Source: Artemisia argyi
Lineage: Eukaryota > Streptophyta > Magnoliopsida > Asterales > Asteraceae
Assembly: GCA_030686995.1 (NCBI GenBank)
Contig: CM060709.1
Coordinates: forward strand, 17,823,360 to 17,887,359
Reading direction: 5' to 3'
Length of the DNA stretch: 64,000 nucleotides
A model generated the notes under the pieces. The model made no database searches. It was not told the origin of the DNA and saw only the letters and a program-made list of their open reading frames with translations. Positions within the stretch are counted from its first letter, which is position 1, and every line of letters starts with the position of its first letter. The translations under genes and the position numbers were made by a program. Below are positions 34,384 to 44,203 of the stretch, one piece after another.

Positions 34384-34920
34384 CACTACTAGAAAAAGGT
34401 CTATCCTTGACTCGCATTTTATGACGCACGCTACAAGATGACACGCAAATAGAAAAGTCATAAAATAAGAGTCATAACGAGTAAATTTTTTATTGGAGAT
34501 GACTCATTTTCAGAAGCGTCATAACATAGGGTCATAATCAGTTAAAATTTAGCCTGCTAGATGACGCTCGTTTTGCTTCGTCATAAATAGGGGTCATCTA
34601 TGTTTTTTTTTTACCATATGCTTCATCAAAATCTATCGTTTTTTTTTTTTTGCCAAAACACTTCCCGCTCTCAAAAAAAATTTTCCCAAAAAATCAAATT
34701 CTCCCTCCATTGATCAATTATCTACCTCACATAAGCCCAACCCTAAAAATATAACACACACACACCAAAAAACTCTCTGCAAGCCTCCTGCTCTCTATCC
34801 AAACCCGCCCCCCAATTCACCCCGTTTCCCAGAAATCACTTTCCACCCATGAACCCTAATTACTCCGCCCCTTAATTACAGCAATAAAGGGCAATTGGGT
34901 CAAATCAAGGGCATCTAGAA
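34384..34920 (+). mobile_element. CACTA (En/Spm) transposon end, other end missing
   Basis: It starts CACTACTAGAAAAA at 34384, the canonical CACTA terminus. Dense subterminal repeats of gacgc / gtcataa type follow in both orientations (34415-34600), as expected for transposase binding sites. Next comes a C-rich 5'UTR-like stretch (34640-34900). The complementary right terminus (tttttctagtagtg) is not present nearby, so only one end remains. No transposase coding is visible. Confidence 0.7.
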
Positions 34921-35994
34921 GTTATGTAGTGATGTCAGAGAGATGTCAGAAGCTCAAGAAGCACAGATACGGACAAGTGGCAACTTCTCATAGGTGTGAA
35001 CGCGTCATAAGATTCAATCCAAGCGCTATCATGATGAGGCAATCATTGGGTAATGATCACACGACTCAGGATGACTCCAAAGAAGCACAAATCACACGGA
35101 TTGCCAAAGTGGCAATCCGTGACCCTCACTTCTAGAATCCTCTCATTGCTACTATAAATAGATGCTTAAGGCTAGTGTAATCAGTGTGGAGTGTTAGGCT
35201 AGCGAAGCTCTGCCAAATTTATTTATTGTATTAGTTAACTCTCATTTGTAGTGTAATTCTTCTTGTTAATGAAATTCAGTTTTAATTTCTAAGTAATTCA
35301 GCTTATTGTTTTTAGTTTAGTGATATAGTTTTAATCTCTCTTAATTCAATAGTATCTCAATTTTATAAAAATAGTGTTCATCTTTTCATTCAAATTTATT
35401 GTTATCTTACAAATAGCTTTAAGAAACTCATAAAACAGAAAATAAATAGATTGTTATTTGAAATAAGCTTTCAATTAAGCTTGTTTGTAGTTTTATACAT
35501 CTCATACCAACTCTACATAGCTTCTGTGAGAGTTGTTTACAGTTTCATTGTTCACAAGTACTTTGGTCAATATAAGTCAACTGAGACAGAATTGGTGATA
35601 ATTGGTGATTGATTGGTAGATTGGGATAGCCAGGGAAGATCCCAGCCTATCTAAGAGATATGCATCAGTGGAAAACCCTCTGTTCATTCTGAGGGTAGTT
35701 AGTAAGATCCATTCTCAATTTTACAATAGCATTTGATTAATATCTAGCTTACATTTGATTTTCTGAGTATCTGTGTTAGATAGTTGAATTTTATTGTTGA
35801 TATTGCTTCTGTGATTGTTATTATAGCTTAGTGAATCAGTGGATTGGAGTTTGGTAGCTTAGATCATAGATTCTTAGTTATAGCTGGTACATTAGGAGGT
35901 GTTTGGATCTGAGATTTACTGTGAATGATTGTTGTTGAATTGTTGATTTTCTGTTCCAAACAGGTTGCATTAGAGTAATAATAGACATTTAAGT
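34921..35994 (+). promoter_or_regulatory. Unclassified element start with TATA box and long leader
   Basis: A direct repeat of gatgtcaga (34933, 34943) starts a region with a good TATA box (ctactataaatagatgc, about 35150-35166), followed by about 800 bases of AT-rich, leader-like sequence. A 68-codon ORF (34929-35135) ends just before the TATA box. The layout resembles an LTR or a reverse-transcribing element promoter, but I found no PBS and no second copy, so it stays unclassified. Confidence 0.35.
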
Positions 35995-37427
35995 CATAAA
36001 AACAGTAAGTCATTTTGCAAATAGTCAAAGTAGGTATCATAATTGGTTAACTGTAGTGTAGTGAGAAAACAATTAGTGTAGTTGAATATATAGTTGCAAT
36101 TTATTTCTAGTAAGCTTACTTTAGCATAGTTATGTCTTAATATTACATGTAGAGTTAGATATAAGCAATTTAAATTGGAATTGGTCAAAGTAGTATAGCA
36201 TTAGTTAAGTCAACTTTTTCATTACAATTTGTCTATGTTAGCTGCTGATCTAGGGTTAATTTAGAGCAGCTATTGGATGTTATAAAAAGGGCTTTTAGGA
36301 TTTTTAGACAATCAGTAGTTCAATTGTACTTTTGCCCCTTAGTTTCATAGTTCAGTGCTTATTAAGATCAGCTTATTGGTTCTGCAAGTTGGATGGTTAG
36401 AACATGTAAGCTGATTGAACATAGGCCTGCTATCACTCATTTAGCTTGTTATTGTAGCTTGATTGATATTTCTGAGTTCATTTGAGTATTGAGAAGTGAT
36501 TTGTATTGTTTCTAGCTTGCTGGCTTAAGCTGTGTCTTATCTGTTTATTGTTTGGCTTATCTCAAACTGCTTATTGCTTGCTTCCATTGTTTTTGTGCTT
36601 TCTTTGTTCATTTCTGAGCTTATTTGAGCTTACTGGAGTATATTGCATCTGTGGTTTCAGATTTAATCAGTTTTGTGGCAAGTGCTTATTTATAAGCACT
36701 TGCTATAAGCTGCTTTCAGTAGAATAAGCACTTCTGCTTCTTATTTTTTATTCAAAATTTTTCTCAAAGCTTTTCATAATATTTTAGATTTTCTATTAAT
36801 TTTCATATTTTTCTGAGTTGATTTACTATTTTTCTTAATTTTCTTTAGTTTTTAATCATTTTTAAATACCTTTTAATAAATAAAAATCAATGAAAATTCA
36901 GAAAAAACCATAAAAATTACAAAAATATTTTAGAAAATTCTTTTATTATATTTTAGATTTTTCAGAAATTATTTTATATTTTTCACTTTTATTCTTCTAT
37001 TTTTCTTTATTTTTAATTCATTTAAAAAATACAAAAATATAAATAAATTCATAGAAATTAAATAAAAAGTCAAAAAAATATTTTTCTTTTTCTCAAAATT
37101 CTTTTTAGTTGTTTAAGATTTTTAGAAAATTGTTTCATATTTGTAGGATCATTTTTCAATAAAAAGTTACGTTTTATTTTGTACGTTACGTTTTAAACTT
37201 GTGTTTGAATTTCCGTTTTTAGAATTTAAACATTTGTGCATATATAGTTTGTACATTTTGCATAATTCGTGATTGTTTGTCAATATTTTGATTACTTGAT
37301 CAAAAATTTCACATTTCCTACTTTTCACTACACGGTTTTCACAAATCAATATTCATTGATTCTATTCACACCTTCGTACGGATACGACTCGGGTGAACCG
37401 TATTTCTTGCGGATCTCCTCGATACTA

Positions 37428-37430
<3 letters not shown>
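35995..37430 (+). repeat. Diverged 1.4-kb repeat, copy 1
   Basis: It aligns in the same orientation with 38006-39430. Shared blocks are gggctttt-aggatttttaga, gcttttgcccc, a conserved hairpin, long runs of attttt/aaaaat-rich sequence with aaataaaaagtcaaaaaaat, and a ttcacaccttc-cgactcggg end. It resembles the non-coding leader of some plant gypsy elements, but has no LTR boundary, PBS or coding region that I can identify. Confidence 0.6.
36679..36702. other. 10-bp stem hairpin, conserved in both repeat copies
   Basis: caagtgctta, loop ttta, taagcacttg. The equivalent in copy 2 (38675-38704) has a 13-bp perfect stem with a different loop (tcaa). The arms are kept while the loop changes. Confidence 0.7.

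Positions 37431-37509
<79 letters not shown>
37431..37509. repeat. (AT)n microsatellite
   Basis: About 39 AT units at the junction between repeat copy 1 and the LTR fragment. Confidence 0.95.
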
Positions 37510-37512
<3 letters not shown>

Positions 37513-38005
37513 GATTTTTACAGAATCAACTATATATAGATTACATCTCGTGACGGCGTCATGTGTTGGATCGTGACGCCGTCAACTCGCCGCCTTGATA
37601 AAATCGTATTGCCTAGATCTGCTTGTGACGCCGTCATGTGTAAAAATGCTCTGGGCCGTCACTAATGTTTGGACCCTGACGGCCTTGGTGACGCCGTCAG
37701 GTCCTAAGCTTGAAAAAACTGTGGACCGTCACGTGTATTTTCCACTTCCACCTCTTTTGTAACTCTTGATGCCGTCATGTAGAGAGTTGTGACGCCGTCA
37801 GGTACTGTTCCCAGCAAGGAAAATTGAGACTTTGCCGTTTTCTTCACTTTTATGCTCCAAAAACGTCCAAAATGCTTCCTTTTCCAGATTTCTCTCCAAA
37901 AGTACCTAAAATGACAAAAGGAACGATTTAGGACAATATTTGATCAAATAATCTCGAATTCGGGCTTAAATGACCCCTTAAAGCGATACATTTTTCGCCT
38001 CATCA
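37510..38005 (-). mobile_element. LTR fragment of the element D family
   Basis: It matches 52535-53009 closely, including the series of tgacgccgtca motifs, the ctgttcccagcaaggaaaat segment and the terminal cgcctcatca. Only the part nearest the plus-strand right end of the LTR remains, cut on the left by the AT microsatellite. No interior follows on either side. Confidence 0.8.
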
Positions 38006-39445
38006 GTACACATAGTTATAGTCAAACTTAGGATAACAAATAGTTTACTGCTTATAATAGTATAAACAGTTGGTATAATTGTAGTGATAGGTGTAGATTA
38101 GTGTTAGTAAACTTAATTTAGTATAAAATCAGCTTATTACAACATTTAGGATTAGATTTAATAATTAGAAATTTGATTTAGTCATTTAGCTTATGCACTT
38201 TAATAGTCAACTATATCAGCTTCATTAACACAACAGTCATCTGAACTAGAATCAAATTGGGACAGTAATTGATTAGTTGTGATAGGGCTTTTTAGGTTTT
38301 TAGAATTTCAGTAGTTTAGTTAAGCTTTTGCCCCATTGAGTTTGAAATTTGAAGCTTATTGTTACTGCTTATCAGGTCTGTAAGTTAGGAGATTAGAACC
38401 TGTTAACTGTTTGATCACTAGGACCTGCATAAGTGCTTGTTAACTTGTAATCTTAGTTTTAGTGATTGATTTGAGTTCATTTGAGTGTATGCAAGTGCTT
38501 TACATTGTTCCTGAACATCTGGCTTATTCTCATTTGAAACTGCTTATAATTTGGCTTATTTGAAACTGCTTATTGATCATTGATTGTGTTCCTGTGTTAC
38601 CCTTGATCTTGTTTGAGTTTGTATACGCATTTCTAAGTATAAAACACCTTCTGTGTCAGTTTCATAAAGTTTGGTTACAAGTGCTTATCAATAAGCACTT
38701 GTAATAAGCTGTTTTAAGCTTATAAGCACTTTTTCCAGCTTATTTTTTATTTCTCTTATTTTTCTCGGATTTCAAATAATATTTTAGAATCTTCATAAAA
38801 AATTCATATTTTTCTAAGTTAGTTTGCTATTTTTCTCATTTTATTTTAGTTTTTAATCAATTTTTAATACTTTTTAATAAATAAAAATCAATAAAAAAAT
38901 CAGAAAAAGCATGAAAAATTCCAAAAATACTTTAGAAAATTCTTTTTAGTCATTTCAAATTTTTCGGAACTTATTTTTTATTTTTCACAGTTACTTTTAC
39001 ATTTTCTTTTACTTTTAATCACTTTAAATAAATAAAAAATAGAAGATAAATCATAGAAAATAAATAAAAAGTCAAAAAAATATTTTTCTTTTTCTCAAAA
39101 TTATTTTTAGTTGATTAATATTTTTAGAAATTTATTTTATATTTTTAGGAACCTTTTTCATAAAAATTCACTTTTAAATTCTTACATTACGTTTTCTAAT
39201 TCGCGTTTGTCAATTCGTTTTATGTTTTTAGACAATTGTGCATAAGTAGCTTGTACCTCCTGCATATTTTCTTGATTCTAATCATCATTTTAGTTTTAAA
39301 ATCACAATTTCACCTTTTCCACTTTTCACGACACGATTTCACGAATCAATTATCACGATTCCATTCACTCCTTCACACGGAAAACGAACTCGGGATTTCT
39401 ATTTCTTTTGAATCTTTTGGAGATAAATATAAATATATAATTGGT
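38006..39445 (+). repeat. Diverged 1.4-kb repeat, copy 2
   Basis: Copy of 35995-37430 in direct orientation, separated from it by the LTR fragment. It ends where the peroxidase exon begins. The hairpin at 38675-38704 is the match of 36679-36702. A small ORF at 39236-39490 runs from this repeat into the peroxidase fragment and is not a gene. Confidence 0.6.
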
Positions 39446-39906
<461 letters not shown>

Positions 39907-40132
39907 TGCGCTGAAGATCTTCAGCGCTTGGGGCCACCGTGGTGGCCTGGGTAGTCCCTGTGGGCAATTCTACCATTGGGAGAATTAGAGTAGGGCCCGT
40001 TTCTTGGTGAACAGGCGCACTAATTGTTCCAGAGGCCTGTCTGGGGGTTGAATCTTGATGCTTCCTCCTCTGGGGGTCACCATGTGTTTTTTCCAACTGC
40101 GGAGTCCGCTGGCTTGAATTTTTATGCTTCAT
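39907..40132 (-). pseudogene. Gag N-terminal fragment of Tat-type gypsy element F
   Basis: A minus-strand frame starts MKHKNSSQRTPQLEKTHGDP about 22 bases after the PBS and stays open for about 75 codons, to the junction with the peroxidase fragment, where it is cut off. The sequence is basic and Gln/Thr/Pro-rich, like the N-terminus of gypsy Gag proteins, but carries no diagnostic domain. The call rests on its place just after the PBS. Confidence 0.5.
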
Positions 40133-40153
40133 AATTCTAGTTCTTAGTGTAAG

Positions 40154-40171
40154 GTCCCACAGATGGCGCCA
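40154..40171 (-). other. Primer-binding site of element F
   Basis: On the minus strand tggcgccatctgtgggac starts two bases after the LTR end. This TGGCGCC-CTGTGGG form is the primer site common in Tat-lineage Ty3/gypsy elements. Confidence 0.75.
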
Positions 40172-40173
40172 CT

Positions 40174-40656
40174 TGTTGATACAAAAGTTGGGCGTTCCTT
40201 GTTTGGGTTCCTGTTCTCGTACCAATCAGATCTTAATGCTTGAGACCTGCGCACTAAGAAAGCAAACAAACACCGTTAGGCTTATCATGGGATTGTCTCC
40301 CACGATTATCCTCCGGTGTGAGAGTAAGTAATCGGTTTTAGGGTTGTATAGAAGAGTTAGGGTTGTAAGTCGTACCTTTAATGAGGATTATGATATTCTT
40401 TATATAGACATGAAATCCTTGTAGGTTTCGTGTTCCTCACTCTTTGGCGTATAATGCCAATCCGGTCTATGGATCTTTATCCCGTAAATAAAAGATCCTT
40501 ATCTAGACCATAAATAATATATTTGGGTTTGGGCTATCATGAGCCCAAACCGTTAGCATGGTAATCCAAATAATGATAGCCCATTCGTGATGGGCTTGGG
40601 TGTTAGTAATGTTCGTTAATCGGGTTCGTGACCCGAATATGGACCATACATCATCA
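40174..40656 (-). mobile_element. LTR of Tat-type gypsy element F (483 bp)
   Basis: On plus it reads TGTTGATAC...ATACATCATCA, on minus TGATGATGTATGG...GTATCAACA, so it has TG...CA ends. A PBS abuts it on the left and a PPT (actggggggaca, minus) on the right. A single LTR with both internal ends attached implies recombination between tandem or nested copies, or a lost partner. Confidence 0.7.
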
Positions 40657-40672
40657 TGTCCCCCCAGTCTAG
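40657..40672 (-). other. Polypurine tract of element F
   Basis: ctagactggggggaca on the minus strand immediately before the LTR start. It shows that the DNA to the right (40673 onward) is the 3' interior of a minus-strand element. Confidence 0.65.
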
Positions 40673-40896
40673 TATGCGCAGGCTTTAGCCGCGGATGCGG
40701 GACTATCAATGTCAGCGGTAAACGTGGCGGGGAAGGTTCTAGTATTTCCCGCCAAAAAGGATATACGGTGTATCTAGTCCCAAAACATCCCATGTATTCC
40801 TTGAAATACGTGAAAAAGTGCTTGTACCTGTTTGTATTCCAACCGCACGATGAAGGTAGTGGGATCCACGTGGCGGTCATCCAAGGCAAGGGGAAA

Positions 40897-40943
40897 CCCT
40901 ATATAAAGGGTTCTCATTTTTACTGTGTTTATCACAGTAAAAA
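40897..40943 (+). promoter_or_regulatory. TATA box and start-site hairpin of the accessory gene in F
   Basis: A TATA box (cctatataaaggg, 40897-40910) is followed by a perfect 11-bp inverted repeat, tttttactgtg / cacagtaaaaa (40917-40927 and 40933-40943) with a 5-base loop. The expected transcription start falls inside or just before the hairpin. The ATG is at 41032, so the leader would be about 100 nt. Confidence 0.6.
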
Positions 40944-41031
40944 CGCCTCTCTTCTCCTTTTTAAGAGTCATCGATTCAAGAAAAAATTAGTGTCTGTTTA
41001 AGGTAATTGCGCGTGCGCATCTTAGTCAAAA

Positions 41032-42549
41032 ATGGTTCGTCAATTAAATGAGTTTTGTTCTGAGATTGAGGAGGATGAACTTCGTCAGTTCACCTCTGAC
41101 TATTTCATTCCCCTTGCGGTGCATCCGGAAGTACCGGAAGCAAACGCATGTATCGCAGACTTCCCTGAGGTGAAAATAGGGGTATACACGCGCTTTTTTG
41201 AGTTTGCAAACCAGCGCGTGCCTATATCCCTATTTTTGAGCGACGTGCTCAACTTCTACCGTCTGCATATCTCTCAGCTGCACTGTATAGGTGCGGCGAA
41301 AATAACAAATTTTGAAGTAAACTGTCGTTTACTTGCTATAAACCCGACTATCAATCTCTTCCGCGCGTTCTACCACACAACGTGGTCGAACGGGTGGGTT
41401 TCTTTTTCTAAGTGCCCAAGGCGCTATCAGTGTCATACTGATAAATTAGACGCCCTTAGGGGTTGGAGGGAAAGGTTTTTCTTGGTAGATAATACGGTGT
41501 TCCTTTTGCTATTTGAGTTTTATACTTAAGGGAAGCTGCTAAAGGATGAGCGCCCAGATCTCGGTACGTACAACGTGGAGGATGCAGAAACCATTGATGG
41601 TAACCGCATCCCCATCAACTCCTATCCTGAGGAGTTTTTGGTTCATATGGGAATGAGTCGCAACTATTTCCAAGGTTTTGATGAAGTGCCAACATTTTTG
41701 GATGAAAGCAGCCGGGGTGGGTGCTTGTCCTTTCTTATCCTCGCATTTGTAATGTAAGCTCCCTTTCATATTGTGCTTATAATAACTAAACTGTTCTTTG
41801 TTGTTTGTTCATGTGTTGCGCAGAGATGGACTTGTTCTCCATAGTGAGGTTGGCAAAACCCTTGCAAGTTACTGTGGGTGTGCGCCCACTGAGGAAAGGT
41901 GAAGTGCCTATCTTGGAAGCCACAGCTGGACGTCTTCTGGAGACTGCACAAGAGAAATCCTCTGATGTTGCGCAGCCCTTGCTGAATGCAACTCCAGTGC
42001 AAACTGTCCCTACGCAGGGAGTGGTAGCTTCTGAGCCTGCGCGCACTGAGTCGTCTGACAGTGCTGGGATCCTCAAGGTCGATACCGACTCTGAAGAGGA
42101 GCGCCAGGGTGCCAAGCGCAAGGCCTCGGATGACGGTGGTGAAGGTACTTCGAAGCGCAGGCGTCACACTATCATTGTGGATGAGTCCACAGATGAGGAC
42201 GCGTCATAATCTGTGACTGCGCGTGACACTGCGGAGACTTCTTATTTTTTGTAAGTGATGATGTCGCAGTTCTTCTTCGTTCTTTGTATTCTTTATTATT
42301 GATACAATGTCTTGACTCTTTGTCTTTTGTATACAGTGACAAAGCTGCAGGGGGTAATGCAGCGTTTGTTGAGCAGTCGCCACCGAAGGTGAGTCATCCT
42401 CAGGTGGAAGAGCCTTCGAAGGTTGGCGAGGAGTTGTCTGTGGGGAGTCTGCTACAAGAGTTGGGTCTGGCGGCTGCTCGCCAGGCCACTCTGGTTGACC
42501 AGCTTAAGGCTCGGTACACTTGAGAGGGTAGTAGCAGCGCAGAAAGGAT
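41032..42549 (+). pseudogene. 'Putative gypsy-type transposon domain' accessory gene, exons 1-3
   Basis: The N-terminal half of a protein of about 770 residues, on the strand opposite to element F, as for antisense accessory ORFs of Tat elements. Exon 1 (41032-41716) carries the Transposase_28-like domain with FFEFANQRVPISLFLSDVLN and FEVNCRLLAINPTINLFRAF. Intron 1 is 41717-41823 (GT-AG, phase joins R-E-MDLF). Exon 2 (41824-42250) is acidic and Ser-rich with a KRRR basic patch. Intron 2 is 42251-42336, and exon 3 from 42337 begins a coiled coil (LLQELGLAAARQATLVDQLK). Breaks are in-frame stops at 41527-41529 and 42207-42209, likely +1 frameshifts near 42520 and 42547, then insertion of element B at 42554. 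The original role in the element is unknown. Confidence 0.8.
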
Positions 42550-42554
42550 GAGGA

Positions 42555-44186
42555 TGTTGGCATGAATATTACGATATTTAATCTAAACATTCTCTTCATG
42601 TTTTGATGATGACAAAGATGTAAGTTACAACATATAACGTAAAGTGCATAAGTTACTTGTGATCAAAATTCATCTATGCATTCATACGTCAACAAGCCTC
42701 GACATCTCTACGTCTCGAGTATGCTACAACAATCACTTAAGGTATGTACAAACAAATGTCTAATACATTTTATGATCAAAGGGATTTTATTTAAACATTA
42801 CAAAGTTTATAAAATGATATAAACATGTTATATATTTTTGAAAAACAATTTTGGTAATTAAAGGAAAATGTTTAATTCATAACCAATATATGAATTCAAA
42901 ATTTTAACCAAAATCAGTTAGTTTTTCACCAAATAAACTTTCACCAGAAAAGACAAAAGATTTCTGACCGTTTCAGTAGGGCGGCCCCCTTAATAATTAA
43001 GGGGACCGGCCATACAATTATGGGGACCGGCATGCTCCAGTTGTCAGAAATTTTTGCCTATAAATACTGGTTCATTTCTGCAATTTTACCTCACCTTTTG
43101 CATGAAAATTTTCAGTCCCAATCCCTTCAAAACATCCTTCTAAATCCTTTGATCATAAGATTATAAGTCTTTGTTTCAAGTGATCCAATCCTTCACCACT
43201 CAAAGTGCAAGAGAAGAATCCTCCCTATCATAAAGCCAAAGATGTATTAGGATCTAGTTAGTGCTTATGTGAAGTTGTGAGTTATGTATATGTAATAAGT
43301 AGATCAAGATGATCTTACTTAGTAGTGAGTTTATGAGTGAATAAGAAGTAGTGGGAAGAAGTAGTAGTGTGGAGAAGTTATGTAGTTGTGAAGAAATAGA
43401 TGTGTGAATATGTAGTGGAGTATAGAAGAAGTTGTGAAGTAGTGAAGAAGTCGTGAAGCCGTGAAGCCGTGAAGTCGTGAAGAAGTTGTGTAGTGATTGA
43501 AGTTGTGAGATTGGTTCTAGCTACTATTAGAACTCGACATTTAGCTTAGTGTCGTTAAATGGTGTAAGCAAAAGTTGTGTACGGTTTTCTCCGCCAAAAG
43601 GAAGCTTGTTGAGTAGTGAAGAAAACTCTCGAGTAGGTGACTCGGGGAGTGGAGTACGGAAAGGAAGGTTTCCTTGTAGCCGAACCACTATAAATCATCG
43701 TGTCCGGTTTGAATTTCCTTTCTCTTATCTCTTTTCATTTATTCTTGCATTTATTGCTTTACATCTATGTTTGCCTATATGTCTTAGTTGTTGCTTATAT
43801 AGTTGTGATGATTGATTATGTTGTACATAGAAGTTAATATTGTGATTGTGTGTATAATTATATGATATGGTCAAATAGATTATGATTCACACTTCTCATA
43901 TTTATTTTTAACTTGATAGATAATTTGATACAAAACGATTTAAGATTTTAAAAGAAAAACGTATTCACATAAAGATCGACCAAAGCTCCATTCATAAAAC
44001 TAAGTTTTTTCCAAAAGCTTACATATATAATTGATCATATTGATTATATGTTGTTTTCATACTAAACTCTAATTGAAGGTTTTCCAAACAAACAATTGAA
44101 TAAATTCGAATCAACATTTTGGAACAAAGTTTTTATAAAATGAAAAAGAAGGGAAAACTATTCAACTCCCCTTCTAGTTTTTCACA
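42555..44186 (+). mobile_element. 5' LTR of SIRE-like element B (1,632 bp)
   Basis: It begins TGTTGGCATGAATATTACG and ends CTAGTTTTTCACA just before a PBS. Target duplication GAGGA flanks the whole element (42550-42554 and 50120-50124). The palindromic array is at 42979-43032, the TATA box (cctataaatac) at 43058, a gaagtcgt/gaagccgt minisatellite at 43434-43495, and the lineage-specific tail (ggttttctccgcc...) from 43576. Confidence 0.95.
42979..43032. promoter_or_regulatory. Inverted GGCGG-CCCCTTAA array, LTR of element B
   Basis: ggcggcccccttaa, then ttaaggggaccggcc and a decayed attatggggaccggc, ending 26 bp before the TATA box. Confidence 0.65.
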
Positions 44187-44203
44187 ATTGGTACCAGAGC
44201 CAC
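44187..44203 (+). other. Primer-binding site of element B
   Basis: attggtaccagagccac directly after the LTR, identical in type to elements A and C. Confidence 0.9.

Noticed and set aside
41539..42167. Minus-strand ORFs (76, 133 and 111 aa) opposite the accessory gene exons
   Set aside because: They mirror GC-rich plus-strand coding exons with introns and known domain motifs; they are antisense shadows.
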